From GCA-002282575 sp964493995 (GTDB lineage: Bacteria; Pseudomonadota; Gammaproteobacteria; Thiomicrospirales; Thiomicrospiraceae), in the NCBI GenBank assembly GCA_964493995.1, contig CAZBQD010000051.1, forward strand, positions 1-12,158: a DNA stretch of 12,158 bases. The letters are read 5' to 3'. This document shows, piece after piece, positions 7,751 through 12,134 of this stretch. The first letter of the stretch is position 1. Each line of letters starts with the position of its first letter. Under the pieces are notes generated by a model. The model did no database searches. It was given only the letters and a program-made list of their open reading frames with translations, and was not told the origin of the DNA. A program made the position numbers and the translations under genes.

Positions 7751-8347
7751 ATGTTACGTCGTTCGTTTGTATTGGGTGTGTTAATGGCTGGCATGATGGG
7801 CAATGCTCTGGCGATTGAGATTCCGCAGGATCAAGTACCAGAAGTGAAGCGCACGGAAAATGCGAAATATCTGACGCCTAAAGAAGCGCATCAATTTATT
7901 ACGCAAGAAGCAGCCACTACCTTATTAATTGACGCACGTACACCGGCGGAAGTGCAGTTTGTGGGTTACACCGACTTAATGGATGCCAATGTGCCATACA
8001 TTACTTACGATTATTCTGCTTGGGATGATAAAGCAAAAGAGTATAAGCGTGTGCCTAACTCGGCTTTTTTAACGCAAGTGGAAGATGCCTTAGCGAAAAA
8101 AGGTATGGCAGGTAAAAAAGATGCGCGCATCATCATTATGTGTCGCAGTGGCGACCGTTCCGCTAAAGCAGTCGATTTGATGGCCAAATCAGGCTACACC
8201 AACGTGTGGAGTCAAATCGATGGTTTTGAAGGCGATAAAGCTAAAGATGGCGATAAAAAGGGCCAACGCGTTGTTAATGGTTGGAAAAACGAAGACCTTC
8301 CTTGGACTTACAACATGAACAAAGCTAAGGCTTACTACTTAGAATGA
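7751..8347 (+). CDS. Exported rhodanese-domain protein
   Basis: A 198-residue protein with a clear signal peptide (MLRRSFVLGVLMAGMMGNALA, probable cleavage after Ala21), so periplasmic. The rhodanese domain runs from about residue 40 to 180: LIDARTPAEVQFVG near residues 59-72, then the active-site loop CRSGDRS with Cys131. Insertions before the loop (YDYSAWDDKAKEYKRVPNSA) and a lysine/aspartate-rich stretch after it (EGDKAKDGDKKGQR) make it longer than a simple domain. The C-terminus NGWKNEDLPWTYNM is typical of a subgroup of periplasmic rhodanese proteins. It probably handles sulfane sulfur in the periplasm; the substrate is not known. A GGAAGGA ribosome site precedes the ATG. It has its own promoter and terminator, so it is a single-gene unit. 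Confidence 0.9.
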   Translation: MLRRSFVLGVLMAGMMGNALAIEIPQDQVPEVKRTENAKYLTPKEAHQFITQEAATTLLIDARTPAEVQFVGYTDLMDANVPYITYDYSAWDDKAKEYKRVPNSAFLTQVEDALAKKGMAGKKDARIIIMCRSGDRSAKAVDLMAKSGYTNVWSQIDGFEGDKAKDGDKKGQRVVNGWKNEDLPWTYNMNKAKAYYLE

Positions 8348-8371
8348 TGCTTTAATGGTGTCTGTGTTGTG

Positions 8372-8399
8372 AAAAAGTCCCGCTTGCGGGACTTTTTTT
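8372..8399 (+). terminator. Intrinsic terminator after exported rhodanese
   Basis: AAAAAGTCCCGC (8372-8383) pairs with GCGGGACTTTTT (8386-8397), continuing into a T run. The pairing is perfect, with a tight TT centre. Confidence 0.93.
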
Positions 8400-8504
8400 G
8401 TCGGGTTTTTAGACATACCCACAATAATACGAATTTCTTGTAGCTTCATTAGTAATCCCATTTGCTCTATTAATATTTTTAATTGGACGCTCCGGGATAA
8501 ATCG

Positions 8505-8544
8505 CCTAGTATTCGTGAGGATTAATTTTTATTTAACGACTAGG
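8505..8544 (+). promoter_or_regulatory. Leader of the Rossmann-fold gene with possible ribosome-site hairpin
   Basis: CCTAGT (8505-8510) can pair with ACTAGG (8539-8544), whose last bases are part of the TAGGAG ribosome site. The 28-base loop is A/T-rich. A weak promoter candidate (TTGGAC at 8483, TAGTAT at 8507, 18-base spacer) would start transcription inside the loop, which would remove the left arm from the message. Translation control here is only a possibility. Confidence 0.25.
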
Positions 8545-8552
8545 AGCAGCGT

Positions 8553-8942
8553 GTGAAGCAAATTAATGTCATGATGATTGGGTTAGGACGTATTGGCGGT
8601 AAGTTCTTTCAGAAGTTTACCGAGATTGACGCGTCACGAGTGAACATCATTGCGGTGAGTGAGCCCAATGAAGCCAACCCATTATTGGCGATGGCACAAG
8701 AGCGCGGGATTACGAATTATCCTCAATTCGAAGATGCGATTCGCGAATACGGTGATCGTATTGATATTATTATGGACACCTCGAATCGTCCTGAGTTGAA
8801 ACAGGCATTGCGTCGCCTATTACAAGAAACGAATAATCAACATACCGTTATTGTTCCCATGGTGGTCGATTACCTGATGTGGTATTTGCTTCCCGACGCT
8901 GAAGAGATTCCTCAATCGCATCATGCTAGTATTGGTTACTGA
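8553..8942 (+). CDS. Stand-alone Rossmann-fold NAD(P)-binding protein, function unknown
   Basis: A 129-residue protein with the dinucleotide-binding motif GLGRIGGKFF (GxGxxG, residues 11-20) after a first beta strand VMMIG, as in N-terminal domains of homoserine dehydrogenases, dihydrodipicolinate reductases and Gfo/Idh/MocA oxidoreductases. The second strand ends IIAVSEPNEAN, where an acidic residue would read the ribose. IDIIMDTSNRPELKQAL and TVIVPMVVDYLMWYLLP give further strand-helix units. There is no catalytic or substrate domain, so the protein is only the cofactor-binding half of such enzymes. The start is GTG, supported by TAGGAG at 8541-8546. The gene has its own terminator. It could be a redox or NAD sensor, or a partner subunit; I do not recognise a named family. 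Confidence 0.8.
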   Translation: MKQINVMMIGLGRIGGKFFQKFTEIDASRVNIIAVSEPNEANPLLAMAQERGITNYPQFEDAIREYGDRIDIIMDTSNRPELKQALRRLLQETNNQHTVIVPMVVDYLMWYLLPDAEEIPQSHHASIGY

Positions 8943-8961
8943 TAATAGCTGCGATTAAATT

Positions 8962-8991
8962 AAAAGCCGCACAGTTTTGTGCGGCTTTTTT
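8962..8991 (+). terminator. Intrinsic terminator after the Rossmann-fold gene
   Basis: AAAAGCCGCAC (8962-8972) pairs with GTGCGGCTTTT (8979-8989) across AGTTTT, followed by T residues. It marks the end of the core gene block; the toxin-antitoxin region begins after it. Confidence 0.93.
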
Positions 8992-9076
8992 GTTTGGTCT
9001 TAACAAGCTTCAAACCACAAGCGGTGCTCCCCCCGTATGCTGGTGAACTAGGTTCTTTATTTCCAACAGGTTGCGT

Positions 9077-9120
9077 TATAATGAACTGCAAACATCAATT
9101 ACTGTAGTTACAATCAATTA
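9077..9120 (+). promoter_or_regulatory. Probable brnTA promoter with repeated ATCAATTA boxes
   Basis: A perfect TATAAT lies at 9077-9082; the -35 is weak. Two copies of ATCAATTA (9094-9101 and 9113-9120) follow, 19 bases apart, about two helical turns. They could be binding sites for the BrnA antitoxin, which is known to repress its own operon in other bacteria. The second box covers the presumed ATT start codon of brnT. Confidence 0.4.
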
Positions 9121-9389
9121 ACCTATCTTACGATCAAGCCAAACGTGACAAAACCCTTGCTGAAAGAGGGTTAGATTTTGCTGACATGTGCGAGGTGTTT
9201 GAGGGCAAACATTTTACGCTTGAAGATGATCGACTAGATTATGGTGAAACCAGATTCATTACGATCGGTTACTTAGATTCTCGGATGGTGGTTTGTGTTT
9301 GGAGGCCACGAGAAGATGGTATTCGTGTTATTTCAATGAGAAAGGCCAATGAACGAGAACAAGCAAAATATGAACAGCACTTGGGTTGA
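9117..9389 (+). CDS. brnT: BrnT family ribonuclease toxin, with no usual start codon
   Basis: BrnT is a RelE-fold ribonuclease toxin that blocks translation. The frame encodes NLSYDQAKRDKTLAERGLDF, the typical BrnT N-terminus (F/YDxAKxxxxLxxRGxxF), then EVFEGKHFTLEDDRLDYGE, RFITIGYLDSRMVVCVW and RVISMRKANEREQAKYEQH, all family blocks. The first ATG is at 9186, 23 codons into the conserved region, and no GTG, TTG or CTG lies before it. An in-frame TAG at 9105-9107 closes the frame upstream. The best start in length (90 residues) is ATT at 9117; ATT is a rare start codon, known from infC. Either the toxin is made at a low level from ATT, or a former ATG has mutated and the toxin is silent or truncated. 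There is no good ribosome site. The end overlaps brnA. Confidence 0.8.
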   Translation: MNLSYDQAKRDKTLAERGLDFADMCEVFEGKHFTLEDDRLDYGETRFITIGYLDSRMVVCVWRPREDGIRVISMRKANEREQAKYEQHLG

Positions 9390-9621
9390 TCCTGATGATG
9401 CACCGGAACTAGATGATGCCTTTTTTGCTGCTGCTGACCTATATGACGGTAAAAAATTGGTACGTAAAGGCAGACCCAAATCTAATGCTGCTAAGGTTGC
9501 GTTAACCGTTCGTTATAGTCCTGATGTTGTGGAGTTTTTCCGCAATACAGGCGAAGGCTGGCAGACTCGCATGAATGAAGTGCTAATGAACTACGTTAAC
9601 ACACATCGGACTGCTCATTAA
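9370..9621 (+). CDS. brnA: BrnA family antitoxin
   Basis: Partner and DNA-binding autorepressor of BrnT. The 83-residue protein reads MNSTWVDPDDAPELDDAFF, then ADLYDGKKLVRKGRPKS, then a ribbon-helix-helix-like C-terminal part, VALTVRYSPDVVEFFRNTGEGWQTRMNEVLMNYV, as in COG3514 antitoxins. The N-terminal acidic part would contact the toxin and the C-terminal part would bind DNA. The ATG at 9370 overlaps the brnT stop codon by 20 bases; an in-frame ATG at 9349 would add seven residues not typical of the family. The toxin-first order is usual for brnTA. It appears intact although its toxin gene lacks a standard start, so it would need to be translated on its own or from a damaged brnT message. 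Confidence 0.88.
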   Translation: MNSTWVDPDDAPELDDAFFAAADLYDGKKLVRKGRPKSNAAKVALTVRYSPDVVEFFRNTGEGWQTRMNEVLMNYVNTHRTAH

Positions 9622-9657
9622 CTAAGCCCCTCAACTACGTTCAGGGGTGGCATAGTT
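9620..9657. repeat. Inverted repeat directly after brnA
   Basis: AACTA (9620-9624) and TAGTT (9653-9657) flank GCCCCT (9626-9631) and AGGGG..GC (9643-9651), forming a two-part stem with an 11-base loop. The first arm includes the last bases of the brnA stop codon. No T run follows, so it is not a standard intrinsic terminator. It may still stop or protect the brnTA message. The bases from 9658 to 9718 hold nothing I recognise. Confidence 0.55.
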
Positions 9658-9718
9658 GCTGGTGGTAAGTGTCGCCATGCTTCGCAAGGCTTAGGAGCAT
9701 CAACACCGCAATCTATGC

Positions 9719-10099
9719 CTATACCTTCCCGATCAAACTCATAAAATCGCGGTATGTCAGTGCATCTACCCCTTGTACACGATGTAGTCGATCATCGTCT
9801 GTGACCAAAGTAGCCGATGCAACGATGGATGAAGCACAAATCAGGCTATCGGGTAATTTCAAGCCAGTGTTACGCCTAATCGCAATGGTTTTATCAACCA
9901 CGCGAGCGTCACATTCAACAAGCTGCATACGACCTAAGACTGCTTGAATGGTATTGTTTTCGTCGGTTGTGAGCTTGGGATAAGCCAGCAACTCAATTTT
10001 AGTAATGGGTGAGTAGCAGTAGGTAAAAGATGGAAGCTTGGCTTTGCTGTTTAAGGCGTAGATGATGAAGTTGGTATCGAGCAGAAACTTACCATTCAT
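9719..10099 (-). CDS. vapC: PIN-domain ribonuclease toxin (VapC type)
   Basis: A 126-residue PIN-domain protein; the family cleaves RNA, often tRNA or rRNA, using bound magnesium. The acidic residues of the active site are all present: Asp8 in LLDTNFIIY, Glu36 in SPITKIELLAY, Asp84 in KLPDSLICASS, and Asp101-103 in LVTDDDRL. The ATG at 10099 lies inside the last codons of the antitoxin, in another frame; a GTG one codon upstream is also possible. This overlap (11 bases) points to coupled translation. Antitoxin-first order is normal for vapBC. The toxin looks intact. Its target cannot be read from sequence. Confidence 0.9.
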   Translation of the reverse strand: MNGKFLLDTNFIIYALNSKAKLPSFTYCYSPITKIELLAYPKLTTDENNTIQAVLGRMQLVECDARVVDKTIAIRRNTGLKLPDSLICASSIVASATLVTDDDRLHRVQGVDALTYRDFMSLIGKV

Positions 10100-10298
10100 C
10101 ACGCATTGCCTTTTGATAGCTTAACGCATCGACATCACGAAAGGCTGTGACCTGATAAGCACCGAAATCGAGCAGTTCTGCTGGTTTGTCGGTTGTTTTG
10201 GTGTCTTGCAATACGTCAACTTTACCAATAGATTGAATTGTTTGCATAAGCTTATGGTAAATGCTGTCGTCATGAATCGCTAGTGTTAGGGTGTGCAT
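10089..10298 (-). CDS. Antitoxin partner of the PIN toxin
   Basis: A 69-residue protein upstream of and overlapping the PIN toxin. It reads MHTLTLAIHDDSIYHKLMQTI at the start, a strand-helix pattern seen in small antitoxins paired with PIN proteins. The C-terminal half, ELLDFGAYQVTAFRDVDALSYQKAMRDEW, is the likely toxin-binding tail. No classic AbrB, Phd or ribbon-helix-helix motif is obvious, so I call it antitoxin mainly from position and overall resemblance. Its ribosome site is an ideal AGGAGGT (10310-10304 on this strand) five bases before the ATG, so the antitoxin should be translated strongly compared with the coupled toxin. Confidence 0.8.
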   Translation of the reverse strand: MHTLTLAIHDDSIYHKLMQTIQSIGKVDVLQDTKTTDKPAELLDFGAYQVTAFRDVDALSYQKAMRDEW

Positions 10299-10316
10299 GA
10301 GCTACCTCCTGTTTTG

Positions 10317-10334
10317 ATGGTCTGATTTTACCAT
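10317..10334 (-). promoter_or_regulatory. Antitoxin/PIN-toxin promoter with overlapping palindrome
   Basis: On the minus strand TGGTAAAAT forms an extended -10 element (TGn followed by TAAAAT at 10330-10325). It lies inside an 18-base palindrome with arms ATGGT (10317-10321) and ACCAT (10330-10334). This is a natural place for the antitoxin complex to repress its own promoter. The -35 area falls within repeat copy A. Confidence 0.5.
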
Positions 10335-10339
10335 AACAG

Positions 10340-10382
10340 CAGACAGACAGGACAAAGCCCTTCGGGGTGTCGTGGGTGTCTG
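10340..10382. repeat. Hairpin-forming direct repeat, copy A
   Basis: The 33-base core (10342-10374) matches copy B at 30 of 33 positions, with GACAAAGCCCT and GGGTGTCGTG shared exactly. Outer arms CAGACA (10340-10345) and TGTCTG (10377-10382) pair perfectly, inner GACA and TGTC pair, and CCC-TTC-GGG sits at the tip. It lies two bases after the stop codon of the HigA-like antitoxin, between it and the PIN module. A weak terminator role for the minus-strand operon is possible, but there is no proper T run. Confidence 0.8.
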
Positions 10383-10384
10383 AT

Positions 10385-10678
10385 TCAGCTTGCCAATTGC
10401 ATCCTCAACCCCATTGCCTGAACGACCTTGTACACCGTGCTGAATCTCGGTTGCTTGCCTGTGCTTAATGCTTTGTACAGGCTTTCTCGACCTAATCCTG
10501 TGGTAGCGGCTATTTTGCTCATGCCTACCGAGCGTGCCGCAATAGCTAATGCGTCAATAAAGAAGTCTGGATCGTTTTCTTCTAATGCTGCTTCTAAGTA
10601 CGATTTAACTTGTTCGGGGGTCTGTAGGTAGTCTGCTGTGTCATAAGGAGCTGTGTTGTATTTGCTTTGCGTTGTCAT
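10385..10678 (-). CDS. HigA-like helix-turn-helix antitoxin
   Basis: An XRE-type antitoxin of the addiction-module family whose toxins resemble RelE/HigB. The 97-residue protein reads YDTADYLQTPEQVKSYLEAALEENDP, the usual start of this family, then the helix-turn-helix SVGMSKIAATTGLGRESLYKALS (about residues 50-72) and VYKVVQAMGLRMQL at the end. ATG at 10678 overlaps the toxin stop codon as ATGA and is served by GAAGGA nine bases upstream; a further ATG three codons upstream is directly against that ribosome site and is less likely. The protein would neutralise the toxin and repress the operon, probably at the TTGTAT palindrome near 11000. Confidence 0.9.
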   Translation of the reverse strand: MTTQSKYNTAPYDTADYLQTPEQVKSYLEAALEENDPDFFIDALAIAARSVGMSKIAATTGLGRESLYKALSTGKQPRFSTVYKVVQAMGLRMQLAS

Positions 10679-10974
10679 TTTAGCCATTCCTTCACCAGTG
10701 CAATATCGTTGGGCTGCGTCTTTTTCGTGCCAACAATCATTAACAGTAAAATTTGATCGTCTTCTTGGGTGTAGTAAACCCGCCAGCCTTCACCGACATC
10801 GATACGTAACTCCCATAGATTCTCTGTCAGTTGCTTGTGGTCACCCGCATTACCTTTCGCCAAACGGTCGATACGAACCTGAATTCGACTAACCGCATTC
10901 ATGTCACGAATCTTTGCTAAACGTTCGTCAAACGGGATTGAGCCATCATCTCGTATGAGTTTTCTAATTTCCAT
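10675..10974 (-). CDS. RelE/HigB-type toxin (addiction-module killer protein)
   Basis: A 99-residue toxin of the RelE/ParE superfamily (Gp49-like branch), probably a translation-dependent messenger RNA cleaver. It reads MEIRKLIRDDGSIPFDERLAKIRD, then RIQVRIDRLAKGNAGDHKQL, ENLWELRIDVGEGWRVYYTQEDDQILLLMIVGTKK and NDIALVKEW, which follow the family pattern closely, including the ELRI..G.GWRVYY core. The ATG at 10974 fits the family start; a TTG 32 codons upstream would begin inside repeat B and adds unrelated residues. There is no ribosome site, and a candidate -10 (TACACT, 10986-10981) lies so close that the message may be leaderless. The toxin comes before the antitoxin. Confidence 0.9.
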   Translation of the reverse strand: MEIRKLIRDDGSIPFDERLAKIRDMNAVSRIQVRIDRLAKGNAGDHKQLTENLWELRIDVGEGWRVYYTQEDDQILLLMIVGTKKTQPNDIALVKEWLK

Positions 10975-10980
10975 GATGAC

Positions 10981-11009
10981 AGTGTAACTTTGTATCCAAT
11001 TTAATACAA
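10981..11009 (-). promoter_or_regulatory. Promoter and palindromic operator of the HigBA-like operon
   Basis: A 20-base palindrome has perfect arms TTGTAT (10990-10995) and ATACAA (11004-11009). On the minus strand the distal arm reads TTGTAT and is followed 17 bases later by TACACT (10986-10981), a plausible though weak -35/-10 pair. A helix-turn-helix antitoxin bound here would cover the promoter. The expected start of transcription falls at or very near the toxin ATG (10974). Confidence 0.5.
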
Positions 11010-11056
11010 CAGGGTTTGCTAGAAATAGCTGATCTGACTTCAATCGATACTCAACG

Positions 11057-11095
11057 GACAGACAAGACAAAGCCCTAGGGGGTGTCGTGTCTGTC
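11057..11095. repeat. Hairpin-forming direct repeat, copy B
   Basis: Core 11057-11089 matches copy A at 30 of 33 bases, 715 bases away in the same orientation. Outer arms GACAGAC (11057-11063) and GTCTGTC (11089-11095) pair perfectly; inner GACA and TGTC pair; CCCTAGGG is at the tip. Copy B overlaps the end of the XRE gene, whose TAG stop lies in the tip. Together A and B bracket the HigBA-like operon. Confidence 0.8.
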
Positions 11096-11344
11096 GGGTG
11101 ACTCTATGCAAAGAATGTCTTTAACCATAATGCCATCATAAAGCTGTTGGACATTGATTTTCAGGGCAGCAGCCAGCAGTAACACCTCTTTATCCGTGAC
11201 ACAGCGAACATTGGATTCAATCTTAGCTAAAGTACCACGACTGATTGCCCAGCCTATCAGGTTACAGTGTGCAACTAATTGTTCTTGCGTTAAATTTTTT
11301 CTTTCTCTGGTTTTTCTGACAGCTGCACCAACGATATTCATCAT
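11075..11344 (-). CDS. Small XRE-family transcriptional regulator
   Basis: An 89-residue Cro/CI-type DNA-binding protein. The helix-turn-helix runs from about residue 8 to 62: VRKTRERKNLTQEQLVAHCN, an insertion LIGWAISRGTLAKIESNVRCV with recognition helix around SRGTLAKIE, and VLLLAAALKINVQQLYDG closing the domain. No effector or toxin domain is present. The last residues (DRHDTP) are encoded inside repeat B and may be an added tail. There are two adjacent ATGs; GGAG of the ribosome site spaces better from the second (11341). That ribosome site is part of palindrome O1, so self-repression is likely. It has no toxin partner beside it in the same operon; it stands divergent from the exported repeat protein. 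Confidence 0.85.
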   Translation of the reverse strand: MMNIVGAAVRKTRERKNLTQEQLVAHCNLIGWAISRGTLAKIESNVRCVTDKEVLLLAAALKINVQQLYDGIMVKDILCIESPDRHDTP

Positions 11345-11346
11345 TT

Positions 11347-11362
11347 GCTCCGAAAATGGAGC
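11347..11362. promoter_or_regulatory. Palindromic operator O1
   Basis: GCTCC-GAAAAT-GGAGC, a perfect 5-bp inverted repeat directly before the XRE start codons and covering its ribosome site. Same half-sites and spacing as O2. Confidence 0.6.
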
Positions 11363-11391
11363 TTGATTCTTTCAGATTACTGAGCTAGTAT
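11363..11391 (+). promoter_or_regulatory. Candidate promoter for the exported repeat protein
   Basis: TTGATT (11363-11368), 17-base spacer, TAGTAT (11386-11391). It lies exactly between O1 and O2, and transcription would begin inside O2. Both hexamers match consensus at four of six positions, so support is moderate. Confidence 0.4.
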
Positions 11392-11392
11392 T

Positions 11393-11408
11393 GCTCTGAA
11401 TTCGGAGC
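11393..11408. promoter_or_regulatory. Palindromic operator O2
   Basis: GCTCT-GAATTC-GGAGC flanked by T and A, giving a near-perfect palindrome with the same half-site as O1. The centres of O1 and O2 are 46 bases apart. Position over the expected start of plus-strand transcription suggests repression of the downstream gene. Confidence 0.6.
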
Positions 11409-11453
11409 AGATGTCTGCTGCGGTCTAATTTTTTGTTCACATAGGTCACTTAT

Positions 11454-11732
11454 ATGAAAAAAACTCTAGCAATCTTGATTACTCTTTTTTCCTTACAGGC
11501 AAATGCAGAGTCGGCAAAAATTGCATGTGAAGGTCCAACTGGCAAAGTAACTGTAAGATATGGTCAGTGTTTAGGAAATGAGGATTTAGTCAAGGTTTAC
11601 AACACAGCCCCAAGTTCAAACGACGCAAACTCATCACAGCCAAGAGTTGCTTGTGAAGGTTCAAAATACGAAGTTACCATCAGGCGTAGACAATGCCTTG
11701 GGAATGAAGACTTAATTAAAGTAATGGATTAA
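11454..11732 (+). CDS. Small exported protein with two copies of a two-cysteine repeat
   Basis: A 92-residue protein of unknown function. Residues 1-18 (MKKTLAILITLFSLQANA) form a signal peptide with probable cleavage at ANA. The mature part has two 29-residue repeats, one beginning KIACEGPTGKVTVRYGQCLGN and the other RVACEGSKYEVTIRRRQCLGN, each ending NEDL-V/I-KV. They share 17 of 29 residues, including both cysteines (13 residues between them), and are joined by a serine/asparagine-rich linker. One disulfide per repeat in the periplasm or outside the cell is likely. The repeats differ widely at the DNA level, so the duplication is old. A weak AGGT ribosome site precedes the ATG. It is divergent from the XRE gene and may be controlled by it. 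I do not recognise the family. Confidence 0.75.
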   Translation: MKKTLAILITLFSLQANAESAKIACEGPTGKVTVRYGQCLGNEDLVKVYNTAPSSNDANSSQPRVACEGSKYEVTIRRRQCLGNEDLIKVMD

Positions 11733-11778
11733 AAATTGATTTTATCTTTTTCCGTATTACTAATTAATAAGGCTATGT

Positions 11779-11997
11779 ATGTTTGCAGTAACATTAATTA
11801 AAGAAAACACTTTAGACCACGAAATGGTTAGTTCGATAATTGCAATTGAAAAATCAACCTATGAAGAAAGATTTCCAGAATTTGGAGATGGTGAAGTTTA
11901 TCATATTGGAACATCGGAAAGCTGCGATGATTTTATTACAAAACAGCCAGCAAAATTAAAATCGGTTTTAATTAAAGTTTCTTTGTCTTCTGATTGA
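11779..11997 (+). CDS. Hypothetical small protein
   Basis: A 72-residue AT-rich gene reading MFAVTLIKENTLDHEMVSSI, then an acidic middle (EERFPEFGDGEVYHIGTSESCDDFI) and a lysine-rich end. There is no signal peptide or membrane segment and I recognise no family. It follows the exported repeat protein by 46 bases on the same strand with no terminator between, so the two may be cotranscribed. AAGG lies close before the ATG. Its base composition is lower in G and C than the core genes to the left, as expected for an accessory gene. It could be cytoplasmic and act with its neighbour, but nothing shows this directly. Confidence 0.5.
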   Translation: MFAVTLIKENTLDHEMVSSIIAIEKSTYEERFPEFGDGEVYHIGTSESCDDFITKQPAKLKSVLIKVSLSSD

Positions 11998-12074
11998 AAG
12001 GGCTGACTAAAGCTGTCCATGCTACCAGTGCTCAGCTCCTCCCCGTGACGTTGCGGCAGGGGTTGGCGCTCTGA

Positions 12075-12134
12075 AGTGCGAATCACGTAAGAGACCAATT
12101 CCCCCGAATTCGCACTAACTTACTTAGTGCGGAT
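12075..12134. repeat. Nested inverted repeats, three copies of AGTGCG(A/G)AT
   Basis: AGTGCGAAT at 12075-12083 is inverted as ATTCGCACT at 12108-12116, and again appears as AGTGCGGAT at 12126-12134. The second and third copies form an 11-bp stem with one mismatch (ATTCGCACTAA with TTAGTGCGGAT) around CTTAC. The first and second can form an alternative 9-bp stem. The 160 bases after 11997 hold no gene that I can support. This may be an end of a mobile element or a regulator binding site for a gene beyond the window. Confidence 0.6.

Noticed and set aside
9081..9107. Eight-residue leader peptide MNCKHQLL before brnT, in the same frame
   Set aside because: Its ATG overlaps the TATAAT box, so it would lie upstream of transcription start; it has no ribosome site.
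10975..11070. N-terminal extension of the RelE/HigB toxin from a TTG codon
   Set aside because: The added 32 residues would begin in repeat B, cross the promoter and palindrome, and do not match the toxin family.
9620..11095. Integron attC sites between the toxin-antitoxin modules
   Set aside because: The hairpins lack the paired RYYYAAC and GTTRRRY core sites, and gene orientations are mixed; no integrase is present.
11901..12098. 65-codon minus-strand frame at the right end
   Set aside because: It overlaps the hypothetical gene at 11779 and part of the inverted-repeat region, with no recognisable motif or ribosome site.
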